DNA of 64,000 bases, from the NCBI GenBank assembly GCA_964019165.1, contig OZ025269.1, positions 1,135,921 to 1,199,920 of the forward strand, written 5' to 3'. The DNA is from Mastigias papua (taxonomy: Eukaryota > Cnidaria > Scyphozoa > Rhizostomeae > Mastigiidae). The notes beneath the pieces were generated by a model. The model saw only the letters and a list, made by a program, of their open reading frames with translations. It ran no database searches and was not told the DNA's origin. A program made the translations under genes and the position numbers. Every line of letters starts with the position of its first letter. Position 1 is the first letter of the stretch. This document shows positions 46,966 to 63,330 of the stretch, one piece after another.

Positions 46966-47090
46966 ATAGAGTTGACTTAGTGTAGCCGACTCAATCACCT
47001 CTGAAGCTTGTTGCGCCTGATTTTCACTGAAGGGGCCAGGTTGGATAGTTTGCCGTAGGTCATCAACACCTGCCCCAATGTTTAATTTCT
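46966..47090 (-). repeat. rearranged copy of the hairpin-bearing mosaic repeat
   Basis: On the minus strand this reads GGGGCAGGTGTTGATGACCT, then a segment like CTTCAGTGAAAATCAGG, as in the modules at 58180 and 58650. The adjoining GTGTAGCCGACTCAATCACC segment is inverted relative to those copies. It shows the family is assembled from movable blocks. Confidence 0.65.
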
Positions 47091-47328
47091 GTGAAATGAG
47101 ACCGTACCAACATAAGACCATTATGTAATAATGATACTTGATACTAATAATACTAATAAATATAATCTAAATCTTTGATAAAAGTTCTAAGCCATGGATT
47201 GACATTCCACTATAACAGACCGCGTATACATCCCCTGTTTTTCTAAGTAGAATGGGTGCTTAAATGGATCCGGCCCCCTCAGTGAAAGCACAAGGCAGAC
47301 ACTAGAATGCTGGTTTCGTAGTAGCACT

Positions 47329-47486
47329 CAGGGACGCCTGCCCGATCCGAAGGCAGGGGGCAAGGTTCCTATTGAGGGCGCATCATAAACATCTTTGCAC
47401 TAAAATAATAAATAATTAAATCCTTTGGCAAGGGCAGGAGGGGCAGCTGCCCCCTTCCCCTCTGCCCCCCAGCGTAGGCGTCCCTG
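47329..47486. mobile_element. short hAT-type MITE with perfect 8-bp target duplication
   Basis: A 158-bp element with ends CAGGGACGCCTGC and GCGTAGGCGTCCCTG, flanked by GTAGCACT at both 47321-47328 and 47487-47494. No open frame. It lies 92 bp before the P-type transposon. Confidence 0.85.
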
Positions 47487-47578
47487 GTAGCACTTTTTGA
47501 GACATTCAAGAGAACATTTTATGACACGTTCCATCGCTCGTGGACTATTTGTTGCGCATGTGCAGTAGTAGATCACAT

Positions 47579-47609
47579 CACAGAATAGAGTTAGGCAGAA
47601 GGGTCACTC
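47579..47609 (+). repeat. left 31-bp terminal inverted repeat of the P-type element
   Basis: Starts CACAGAATAGAG and ends GGGTCACTC. Identical over 31 bases to the complement of 51998-52028; the similarity stops abruptly inside. Confidence 0.93.
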
Positions 47610-47782
47610 CGATTAGTTTGCGCTGACACTTTTTTTTCGCGCATGCGTGAGCAAGGAGGTGAATGAAAGTGAGGCTAAGTAAGTGCGCTTCGGCAAAATT
47701 GTAAGGTGTTTGACCGCAAGCCTATGAGAAATTGTATCGTTTTTTGTGTTTATCTTCGATTCTCATCGTTGAAGTCTCGAAA

Positions 47783-48617
47783 ATGTCGAAGAAAAGTGTA
47801 GCAGAGGCATCAAGGAGGAACAACAGATCCAAAGGTCTCTACTGTTCCGCAGTGAACTGCTCAAACAACTCCGCTGAAAATCCGGATATAACTTTCCATC
47901 GTTTCCCCGCAGATGAAAAACAGTAAGTACACATTTGGGTTGATAGCAATCGTTTTCAATAACTCTTTTACATACTACAGACACTAAAAAACACAAAGTC
48001 AGTACGATACTTTCTCTGTATTACTTGCATTTTAGCTGTAGAGAATGGCTACAGAACTGTCGTCGAGAGGATCTTCTGACGAAATCTGCGGCATATCTTT
48101 CAAAGAACTGTTGTATTTGCTCCATGCATTTTGAGCCTGAAGTATTGCCAAAATTCACGAACATTCGCAGAAAACTGGCACGGCACGCTAAGCCAACGAT
48201 TTTCAATATTCCTAACCCTCCACCTGCAATTGGAAATAAACGACAAGGTCCTATGAGAGAACCATGTAAGTAGTTACACATAATTATGCCGTTCACACAA
48301 GTGATATTGATTTGTGGTAATTGTCCCAAGCAATGTATACCCAACCCTAAACATATGCCTAATTTGTGATACTTAACTCATAGCATAGTAATGTAGATGC
48401 ATAGTAATGTAGATATGGAGATAGTTTGTCTAACACAACCATGTGCTTGCAGCTGAAGTTAAGAAAAGCAAGTGTAGAAAGCTGGATTTCAACCTGATCA
48501 AACTGGAGCACAGCTATTGTAAGTTCATTTATGTTTCTGCTGTTCATCTCTATGGAAGGCACAATATTTAATAGACTGATATGCATATACATATATGTAC
48601 ATACATACATGCATACA

Positions 48618-48652
<35 letters not shown>

Positions 48653-51249
48653 GTATATATTATGAGATGCAGCAATTTAGTTTCAGAGGAAAGCAAACAG
48701 GAAAAGGCAGTAAATGCAGGACCAGTCAATATCAAATGCAGTAAGCTTGTTTGTTTTTCGGTTTAACTTGCTACATAAAATACATTCAATTGCATACAGA
48801 TTTACTTTGATATTAAGAAAAGCAGGCATATTTTAAAGACATAGAAAACACGACAATCTCCATACAAGCATTATAACATATAGAGCATTACATACAAGCA
48901 ACAATAATAGTTTTACATACATATGGTACCTATGAAATTGACTTTACAACTGCTGTTTTGATATATTACTGTATACTTGCTTTATAATACTAATTATATA
49001 TGCTATTTTGAACAGATATTGATGGCTCAACCCTAGCAGTAGCTCAGACTATAGAGATTGGAGATGACACAGGAAATGATCAGGCTTGCCAAACCACAGC
49101 TCTGCTATCTTCTCATTCTCCAAGAAAAATGAAGTTGCGGGCTATTCTTCATAAAAAAAGGCAACAAATATCTTCTCTTTACTCTAAACTGAAAGTTCAT
49201 AGAACAAATTTCCCTTCCTCACCAAAGAAAAATAAGCAGAAGCTTGCCAAGGCATTCCAATTACTTGAAGGGAAAATTTCCACTAACCTTTTGAAGTTTA
49301 TAAAAGCCCAGGCCAATCTTATTGCTTGTAAACCAAAGGGCCATAGATATACTAACAACTTCAAAGCCTGGGCTCTCACCTTATACCACATTAGTGGGAA
49401 AGGATATAGATTTTTGGCTAAACTCTTTCACTTGCCGTCTAAAAGAACACTAACAAGAATTGTTTCAAAATTTGCTTCCAATGCTGGATTCAATGAGAAA
49501 TCCTTCTTTGTAATTAAAAAAAGAGTTGAAGCTTTCTCTCATAGTGAGAAACTGTGTGTTCTCATGATGGATGAAATTTCTTTAAAGAACAACCTGTATT
49601 ATGATGCTGCTAGAGATCACCTTGTTGGTTTGGAAGATTATGCTGATGGCACCTCTTCTGGTATGCTAGCAAATTCAGCATTAGTTCTAATGGTTCGTGG
49701 CATTGCTTATAACTGGAAACAGCCTGTGGCTTACTATCTAGTCAGTGAGTCTTGTCCTTCAAATCGACTCAGAAGCATTGTTAGTGATGCACTCCTCAAT
49801 CTTGAAGCCATAGGTTTAAATGTTGTTGCTCTTATTAGTGATCAAGGATCTAATTTCACAAAATTTGTTAATGACCTTGGTGTCACTGCAGACAAGCCAT
49901 ACTTTGAGATGAGGAGTAAACAGTACTTCATAATCTTTGATCCTCCACATCTCCTGAAGAATGTTAGAAATAATTTAATGAAGTATGATTTTAGAATCGA
50001 TGACAAAATTGTAACATGGGCATATATAGAAAAATTTTATGAAAAGGAGCAAAGTCTTCCAATAAGAACAGCCCCAAAACTTACCGAGAAGCACATCAAT
50101 CCAAATGGCTTTCAAAAGATGAAGGTCAAACTTGCTTCCCAGGTTTTCAGCCATTCTGTAGCTGCTGGCATGTTCACCAATGTTGCCTTGTGTGGTTTGC
50201 CTGTACATGCTGCAGCAACAGCAGAATTTATTGAAAGAATAGACAAAATCTTTGATTGCTGCAATTCTCAGTCCTTTAGGGATGCAAAATTCTGCAGAAG
50301 ACCACTTTCAAGTAGCACTTTGAATGTCTTAGAAGAAATGAGAGAAGGCATAACTTTCTTTGCCTCACTCAAAGTGTTTAATAAAAAGACTGGGGAAGAC
50401 AAAACCAGTAGTTTGAAATGTCTGAAGGGGTGGTCACTAACCCTAATGTCATTAGTGTGCTTGTGGGAAAAACTGTCTGCAGAGAGCTCTATCTCCTTTC
50501 TTGCTACAAGGAGGCTGAACCAAGATCCCATTGAGAACTTCTTTGGGGCAATAAGACAGCAAGGTGGCAATGCAGATAATCCAACTCCTGTACAATTCAT
50601 GCGAGCATATAGGAAACTCTTCCACACCAATCTTTTGTCCATAGCAACTGGAAATTGTGAACATGACAATGACGATCTACTTGCCAAACTGACAGACTTA
50701 AAAGATATTGAAAAGTCTTCAATGACTGCTGATAATGACCAAGCTACATTCAAATTTGTTGACAATGATTTCAAAGCTGAACAGATACAAGACAAAATTG
50801 CAAAAGAAAATGCATTGGCCTACGTAGCTGGGTACCTACTGAAAAAGACTTTCAAGAAACATAAATGTTCAGTATGTGAGACTGCACTTACCAATAACAG
50901 AACACTGACAAGTACAAATACCTTTTTATATTTCAAGGCATATGACAATGACAGTACAATGTTTGGAGGACTGACAGCACCATCTCCAATAATGTTGGAA
51001 TACATAACCAACCTTGAAGACCACTTCGTAATTTACTTCAAAAAGCTAAATAGAGTTGATAATATAGGTAAAGAGTTACTAGAAATAATGCAAAAGGAAC
51101 ACTTGATTACATGTGAGAACTTTGATAGATTATATATGATAAGATTATTTATTAGAACAAGGATATACTATTGCTTGAAATTTGCAAACAGACATCTTGA
51201 GGAATCAAAACGTAAAAACAGGAAATATATAAAAGTTGTTCATTTATAA
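47783..51249 (+). CDS. P-element/THAP9-type transposase, five exons, 909 aa
   Basis: DNA transposase with an N-terminal THAP zinc finger and an RNase H-like core. Exons: 47783-47922, 48036-48265, 48453-48518, 48681-48740, 49016-51249; all donors are GT, all acceptors AG, and the lengths total 2730 nt with no internal stop. The THAP domain is split by intron 1: C-x4-C (CSAVNC), FHRFP, then EWLQ, C-x2-H (CSMHF) and a KPTIF motif like the family AVPTIF box. Predicted acidic catalytic residues are D351 (LMMDEISLK), D441 (LISDQGSNF) and E672 (NQDPIENFFGAIRQ). The C-terminal NALAYVAGYLLKK...CSVC segment also fits THAP9. An AG choice 6 bases later for exon 4 would create a stop, so 48681 was chosen. 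Confidence 0.92.
48599..48655. repeat. (ATAC)n microsatellite
   Basis: About a dozen ATAC units with ATGC and ATAT variants, inside intron 3 of the transposase gene. Confidence 0.85.
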
Positions 51250-51758
51250 ATATGGGAATCTCCCATGGTAAAATACCACACCTTCAGAAAACTATGAAAA
51301 CTAACCAACATCTTATACATGCACATCTCACACTTTGCAGGGTGGATTTTTGCCGGATGGTAACAATCCGGGCAGTTGGAATTGCATATAAACTATATAT
51401 CATTTTAAGTACTCACTGTGTACGTCGAGAATATGCTACAAAATATGTGGAATTGCGTATGCAAGAGAAATTATAACGAAAAACACTGAACGGTTTGCGT
51501 ACAATGTTTGGGTAGCAGGTTAGGTCAATGAATCTAACAAAGAAGACATGAGGTGCCTTCTTCCCTCTGCTAGCCTTGGGGTTGTGCAATGGGCAAGCAT
51601 AAACTACCTCTTAAGCCCCCCCATGCCAGGGTAACGGTGAAGAGCAAAGACTGATTTCTTCGAAATGGAACCGAAGAATCATAATCCGGTCTGCAGCCGG
51701 TAATCAGTTATCTAGCTGCACTGATGAGCCCTGATATTGGGTGAAACCGGTGGTAAAC

Positions 51759-51953
51759 ACAAACTTCAAACACATACCTTTCCCTACAATCGGCAAAATT
51801 AGAACAGGGTTCCATTTTTGTACCGTTGAATTCTATGCTCTGTGGCTCTGTCGCAGCAATATTCTCAAGCTCACATGACATTTTGATACGCCTTCTCAAC
51901 AACCTCGCTCTCAAATCGAGTTTAAGAAGTTCAGCCGCATCCCCATAGGTCAA
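51759..51953 (-). other. unassigned minus-strand frame at the right end of the transposon
   Basis: On the minus strand a frame reads TYGDAAELLKLDLRARLLRR, then MSCELENIAATEPQSIEF from an ATG, then MEPCSNFADCRE, and meets a good splice donor (GGAAAG|GTATGTG) near 51775. The basic start and donor look like a first coding exon, but I recognise no family and found no partner exon. It may be chance or an antisense gene. Confidence 0.3.
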
Positions 51954-51997
51954 TCGCTGAGAACTCGTGTCAGCAAAACATCAAAGGAACCGACACA

Positions 51998-52028
51998 GAG
52001 TGACCCTTCTGCCTAACTCTATTCTGTG
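51998..52028 (-). repeat. right 31-bp terminal inverted repeat of the P-type element
   Basis: Starts GAGTGACCC and ends CTATTCTGTG; exact complement of 47579-47609 and followed directly by the target duplication ATCACAT. Confidence 0.93.
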
Positions 52029-52198
52029 ATCACATTTAGATGGAATAGGGTGTTTCCATCGTTTACATTCAGAAAGGACGAATTGTACTTTGCTGTATCA
52101 GGGATCCCATCCGCACTGATTTGCTGAAAACGAATTACTGACCAGTAGAGTGAACAAGAATTTCGACATACTTACTGCATAATTACATAAAAGGAGAT

Positions 52199-52408
52199 AT
52201 GCCTGGATCGAAGAAGAGGAGCCTACGAGAATGGGTCAGTTTAAGGTGGTATCAATACAAAGTCAACACCGCTTTGTATATGCTTGAACCTTGGGAGAGA
52301 CTTCTGTTCAACAGCATTATTTTAAGTATCTTGTTAATGTCAATGTATACGGCTTATATTTTCATGCCAACATATATTCATTCGGCTGCAAAATGGTTTA
52401 CAGGTTGA
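52199..52408 (+). CDS. small subunit of serine palmitoyltransferase (SPTSSA/B-like)
   Basis: A 69-aa single-exon protein. The core NTALYMLEPWERLLFNSIIL and MYTAYIFMPTYI match human SPTSSA (VTALYMLEPWERTVFNSMLV, LYTGYVFMP). The family consists of tiny ER membrane proteins that bind the SPTLC1/2 core, raise activity and tune acyl-CoA choice in the first step of sphingolipid synthesis. One or two membrane helices span about residues 35-65. The ATG at 52199 gives a basic N-terminus (MPGSKKRSLREW). The P-type transposon ends 170 bp upstream, so the promoter or 5'UTR may be displaced or supplied by the element. AATAAA is at 52888-52893. Confidence 0.92.
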   Translation: MPGSKKRSLREWVSLRWYQYKVNTALYMLEPWERLLFNSIILSILLMSMYTAYIFMPTYIHSAAKWFTG

Positions 52409-52887
52409 GGTTTAGCACATTCACTCTTCTTCAACTCAGGAATCTGGAAAACCAACGACATTTCCCTGGCATTTTTCTCTGTTTCATTGGTCACACGCCA
52501 GTATGAAAAGAAATATCGATGATGATCATGTTTAAAACTCCTACACAGTATTTAGGCTGTGCAGAGCTATTATCCTTGGAAGATACTGAGCTGTTTGTTG
52601 CATGCATCAAGTGCTGCCAAGCCAAAGGTCCTTGTAAAGCCTTCGGTTCTGCTAGCCAACTGTACTATATTTGTTGCAAGAAAAGACTTACGACACAGAA
52701 AGACCCAACACAATATTAAGTAAAATTTGTTTTCTACATTGTCAGAACGTTTTCTGCTGGTGCAGAAATTTAACTTTGATGCATCTTTAAAGGATGCAAG
52801 ATATCCATAATTTTTACAATTTTCTGTTTTGTGTCACCAAGACTATCAATTTTGTAGACATTACCCTTTTGTCTTGTGTTTTTTAGA

Positions 52888-52893
52888 AATAAA
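52888..52893 (+). terminator. candidate polyadenylation signal for the SPTSS-like gene
   Basis: AATAAA about 480 bases after the stop codon, in the spacer before the convergent dehydrogenase gene. The rest of 52409-53375 shows no further gene. Confidence 0.45.
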
Positions 52894-53375
52894 TGACAAT
52901 AATGCAATTTTATCTCTCAATAAGATGTTTGACTTTTGACTGACATATATTACCACTGCCACTGCATTTGTAGAGCAGCTTTGTCAATATAATTTTTTTG
53001 TATATCAACTGCCCTGAGAATATTGCAATTTCTCTTTTACCCATAAAATTGTTTCTTCTACTTTTACATATGTTGGTTCTGTATGAATGCTAGATATCTC
53101 AATGGGCTTTTGAGTAGAATAATCAATCTTAGCTTTGTGTTTTGCTTACTTGTAAATTTATTTGGTCCCAAAGTTTTGCATTGTTTTGTATTGAACTAAT
53201 CATTTTCCATGGAGCCATGCATTTCAATGTCTATGCCAATTATACTTCAGCCTAGAACTCCTGTTGTCATTTATTGTAAATGAAAGTAGTTTTGACCAAA
53301 GAAGATTAATGAAGAATTTGTAGCATATATTGAGAAAATAATTCATAGACAGACTTTAATTATTTGTAGAGGATA

Positions 53376-54185
53376 CTACATTTCTTCCATACTTTCTACA
53401 TTCTTCCATCTTGAGTGGTGAGATTCATCATGAATATTCCATTCCCTTGAAAACTCTTCATTGCTAGTTTCTAATAACACATACTGAATGAATTTGGCAG
53501 ACATTTCTGCACTGATTATTTTGCCTTCCTTTTGCACTTGGTCAAAATATGCAACATGTGGAAGGTGTTGACCTTTTGCTAATTTGATGTGCTCCCAAAG
53601 CCCCTCTGTATCAACTACCCCTGGTAGCACATTTGCAATTTGTACCCCAGTACCCTCCAGCTCCACTCTCAATTGTTCATAAAGACGGTGAAATGCCATT
53701 TTGGTTACACCATATGTTGTTGTTCCAAGCTGTGCTTTGAATGCAACACCAGTCCCAAGATGTATTATCCTTCCTTTGCATCTTCTCAAACGTGACAACA
53801 AATGTTTTGTTAGCATTAGGGGGCTTGTCACATTAACTTTCATGGCATATTCAAAATCACTTTGCCTGATATCCGAGAGTTTTGCAGGGACACCTACTGC
53901 TGCATTTTGAATTAGGAATTTGATTTCATCATCCTTAGGGATTGCATCTAATATTTTTTCGTGGCTATCGTCATCAGCAATATCCATGGCTAATGGGAAA
54001 ATGTTGTTTTGTCTCTTTGCTTCCTGTTTGGTTACTCCTAGTGGTGCAGACCTACGGCCAATTGCAAGTACTTGATAGCCAGATGATGATAGCTCTTTTG
54101 CTAGTGCAGACCCAATGCCTGTGCCAGCTCCTGTAATTACAGCCCAGTACTTCATTGCTTTTTTCGTACTGTGTAAAAGCAGCAT
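53376..54185 (-). CDS. short-chain dehydrogenase/reductase, single exon
   Basis: A 269-aa classical-type SDR, or 259 aa if translation starts at the second ATG (54155; MKYWAVITG), which fits the family start better. The nucleotide-binding motif is TGAGTGIG. Arg residues after strand two (AIGRRSAP) suggest NADP(H). NAAVG replaces the usual NNAG. The active-site YxxxK is YGVTK, and PGVVDTEG follows. The position 13 residues before the Tyr, normally the catalytic Ser, appears to be Thr (HLGTGVAF). Substrate unknown; sepiapterin- or benzil-reductase-like enzymes are possible relatives. It is head to head with ZFPL1. Confidence 0.85.
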   Translation of the reverse strand: MLLLHSTKKAMKYWAVITGAGTGIGSALAKELSSSGYQVLAIGRRSAPLGVTKQEAKRQNNIFPLAMDIADDDSHEKILDAIPKDDEIKFLIQNAAVGVPAKLSDIRQSDFEYAMKVNVTSPLMLTKHLLSRLRRCKGRIIHLGTGVAFKAQLGTTTYGVTKMAFHRLYEQLRVELEGTGVQIANVLPGVVDTEGLWEHIKLAKGQHLPHVAYFDQVQKEGKIISAEMSAKFIQYVLLETSNEEFSREWNIHDESHHSRWKNVESMEEM

Positions 54186-54351
54186 ATACCTTCATGTGTT
54201 TCTCTGTTATGTAATGCCCAGAAGACTTTGTCTGAGAACTTCTCTCGTACAAACGAGTCTGCAGTTGATAACGAGGTTTCTGTATTGATAGCTTGGACGT
54301 GGCAAGTGTGATAAAATAGGTAAAATAGGCACAATTTGATATTTCTACAAA
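54186..54351. promoter_or_regulatory. shared upstream region of the SDR and ZFPL1 genes
   Basis: Only 166 bp lie between the outermost start codons of two divergent genes. A bidirectional promoter is inferred from position; no specific element is identified. Confidence 0.5.
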
Positions 54352-60354
<6,003 letters not shown>

Positions 60355-60509
60355 GCCTTGGTTTCCATCTTAATGTCGAATTAGAATACAGCATATTTCG
60401 CACATTCACAATGGACGCTGTGCGCATGCCAATCAAACAGGAATTTCTGGGGCTGTTTGTTACTCCCTTGAAAGCTAACACATGATACACGGTACAATCA
60501 TTTCGTCTG

Positions 60510-60515
60510 AATAAA
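60510..60515 (+). terminator. polyadenylation signal for ZFPL1
   Basis: AATAAA 156 bases after the ZFPL1 stop codon. Confidence 0.5.
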
Positions 60516-62900
60516 TCTAAGCTTCGTGATTTGTTTACGTTAAATTTTCTCAAAGTGTAATATATTTATGTTCAGACAATTTTCAATATGTGGATTCCTC
60601 CATTAGAAGCAGAATGACGAGAAGTGTTTTTCTTGTTTTCAAAATCCGTTGATAAAGATGGTTGGCTTAATTATATTTCGCCATGCGCGCTTACCTCCGG
60701 ATATGTGGATTGCTTTATATTTGAGAGTTGTTGTCGTCCTATTACTGATGAAAGTATTCAGATACAACATGGTACCCGGGCTCTGTGGCCCACTGCAGTC
60801 AGTTGTTATGTCAGATTTCAAGCTGTTTAATGAAGGAAAGACATGTTTATGGTAAGCCTTGAAGTCCAGATTTGCAGGATATCATTAAGATTGTAAAGAT
60901 TATGGGTGATTATATGACGTGGAGCTGACAGTAATACACGAGATGCGCAGGAGCGATTGGCAGTAGAACCTTTCAGGAGCAAAATTGACGTATGATTTGT
61001 TTGAGAAGATCTTTTTCAGACATCATAGAGTATATTGACAGCAAAATATGTCTAATTTTTATTTTCTGAAGCAGCAATGACATTTTTTGGAAGTAAATGG
61101 AAAACAGCAAATACAGAACTTACTATGTTTAGTGATTCATGTGAAGAAAACGTTTAGTAATGATATTCACTGGTGATCTTAACTATCTTTACATGTCTCA
61201 ATATTTTTTATGTTTATCTTTCGCATGTATGATGACACAGTTATGTCGCTGCTTCTGCGGCTTTGTGCGTTGTCGCCCCCCTGCTTAGTGTACTGCCGTG
61301 AAACGAAGAAAATATAGTCCATTTGTTTAAGAATAGGGAATATTTGCAGCTTTTCCCAACACAGGCATGCCCATTATATTGCTTTTCAAAGTTAGTTTTA
61401 TTTTTAATTGTTAAAATGTGCATTTTATATATATATACTTAATTGTTGTGAAATACTTCCTAGTGTGGCTAATGTGTGTTTTTGATTTTGTGCCGAAGAG
61501 TGTGTGAAGAAGAAGCTTTTTTAATTATGACGTTGAAATGATGAAACGGAGCAATTTGAACAATTAGGAAGAAAGGGAGAAGATTCAGATGAGTAGGAGA
61601 GAACGAGTAACAGGTGATCGGAAAGATAGATGAGGGAGACTGTAGATGATAGACTGAATGGATGTAGAGCTGAGGAAGGCAGGAACTACAGCAGGAGACG
61701 AATATATATGTGAAAATGTGTAAAAGAGCAGAAAGAAAGACAGAGAACTGAAAGAAGAATCGAATGAAGGATTGAATAATGAAAAAGAAGAAGGAAAATG
61801 GCAGTGAAGAGGAAAAAGTAGAAAGTAGTAATGAATGAAGGAAGGAAGTTCGTAAATGAAAGATGCTAGAGAATAGAATGAGAAAGAGAAAGGGGAAGAG
61901 ACGAAATTTGCCATGGATGGTATGGTCCGCAATGGCATACGCTAGTAGACTATTTGAAAATAAGGAAACAGCATTGTGTTTCGGACCACCATGCAGTGCA
62001 TGCCATGAGTTTGCAAGTTGATAGAAAGTATCTCTCTGCTGCAGAGCTGAGGGAAGTTCTAGACTGGAACTGCAGGCAGTATATTGAGAAAATCCAACTG
62101 TAGTGCCGAGATTAAAACATAGGTATGAAGTGGGGACTCGCGTTGTAAGATCGCCAAATTCATAGCATAAGAAGCTGGGGGAGGGGATTTGCATGGCAGG
62201 GACGATAACACTGGATGGGTATGCTTTATGAGTTTTAGAATTTAATAGAGTTAAATATAAAGCAACTGACGAGTGTTAGGAATATATAATCGGACGAAGA
62301 TGTGAAGAGTTGTCTATCACGAAATAAGTATTGGAAGGAACATTGCAAGGGATTACAACTGCTCTTGCAATGCATGTCATCCGAAGTTAAATATAAGCCT
62401 GCCAAAAGTATTACTATAATGCTGTGTATCCCTGACTTTGTCAATTTGACACGATTTTGCTTCAGACAGATAACGGCTGGTGAATTTTGACAAACATTTG
62501 AACTTTCTGTCAATAACGAAATGCAGGTGTCAAAACAGTAAAAGAATATTGATATTTCAGATATAGATTTTTTAAGTTTTTTCGGTTTAGCTCATGTAAT
62601 TATTCCAGATTAGTCTTGCATATTTGCCTATCCATCTAAAGCACACGTAATTGATTTCTGCTGAAATGTGCCTTTTAAAATCGATTCCATGGTTGAGATT
62701 TCCTGTGTTGTTGCAAGACACGCAAATAGTATTAGCACGATTTAATTTTAAAAGAATTTTCTATCATGTTTGGTCTTGTAACGCTAGGACATTGTATGAC
62801 TTATGATTTAGGAATCAAAGGATCCTTTTTCCCACTTCGCCAACTTGAGTTGTATGGATTTCATTTCAATATTCTCTGCTGTATAGTTGTCTTAATTGCC
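60516..62900. other. non-coding stretch after ZFPL1, with a purine-rich tract
   Basis: No gene recognised. The plus strand from about 61560 to 61910 is strongly purine-rich (GAAAGAAAGACAGAGAACTG-like), which keeps a Ser/Phe-rich minus-strand frame (62194-61469) open. The other short frames have no motif. Confidence 0.5.
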
Positions 62901-63330
62901 GTCACCAAAGGGCAAAGATTGATTCTCAAAAAGTACCACAAAAAGAATATTAAAAAATTGGGATCTCACAGGGACCAATCTTAGGTCCGTTGTTCTTTGA
63001 GATATTTGTCATAACTACACTATAAAGTTAATAAAATAGTTACCAATTCGGACAGCGATTTCATCGATTAGATTGTTCGATTCAAGTAACTTACAAATAA
63101 TGGAATGGTTTCAAAACCCAGAAAACTCCGACAAATGTCACTTGGCCTGAATGGACAGAGAGGACTGCGTCCTCACATCGAAGAAAGCAAAGTATCTGCA
63201 ACAGACTACTAAATTCCTCAGGATTGAAATTAGCAACAAATTAGATTGAAACACTTTAAAACAGTATGTTGCACAGTTAACAGAGAAACAATGCCTCCTA
63301 TTGAATAAACACAGATACAGTAGAATCCCG
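62900..63330 (+). pseudogene. decayed LINE reverse transcriptase fragment
   Basis: In one frame around 62962-63020 the sequence reads ISQGPILGPLFFEIFVIT, a worn version of the reverse transcriptase motif PQGSxLGPLLFxIYxND. Later pieces read WFQNPENSDKCHLA and, in another frame, GIEISNKLD, as in the downstream thumb region of LINE ORF2. Several stops interrupt it. The remaining bases to 64000 show nothing I recognise. Confidence 0.6.

Larger units (their letters stand above)
45144..47571. other. spacer upstream of the P-type transposon
   Basis: No gene recognised. It contains a rearranged copy of the mosaic repeat at about 46966-47090 and a hAT-type MITE at 47329-47486. The short frames at 46304 and 46352 have no motif. 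The remainder is plain AT-rich sequence. Confidence 0.55.
47579..52028 (+). mobile_element. P-element superfamily transposon, apparently complete
   Basis: A 4450-bp element. The left end 47579-47609 (CACAGAATAGAGTTAGGCAG...) and right end 51998-52028 are exact reverse complements over 31 bp, the same length as the Drosophila P-element inverted repeats. Both sides are flanked by ATCACAT (47572-47578 and 52029-52035), a 7-bp duplication, or 8 bp (GATCACAT) if the terminal base is counted differently. It encloses a five-exon THAP transposase on the plus strand and a short unexplained minus-strand frame near the right end. Identical ends and an open reading frame indicate recent insertion. Confidence 0.93.

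Noticed and set aside
47783..51249. Host-domesticated THAP9 gene instead of a transposon
   Set aside because: Perfect terminal repeats and a target duplication enclose it exactly, which a domesticated gene would have lost.
61469..62194. 241-aa minus-strand open frame
   Set aside because: Much of it is the complement of a purine-rich tract; no domain or splice context, and composition is Ser/Phe-biased. Kept only as part of the non-coding stretch.
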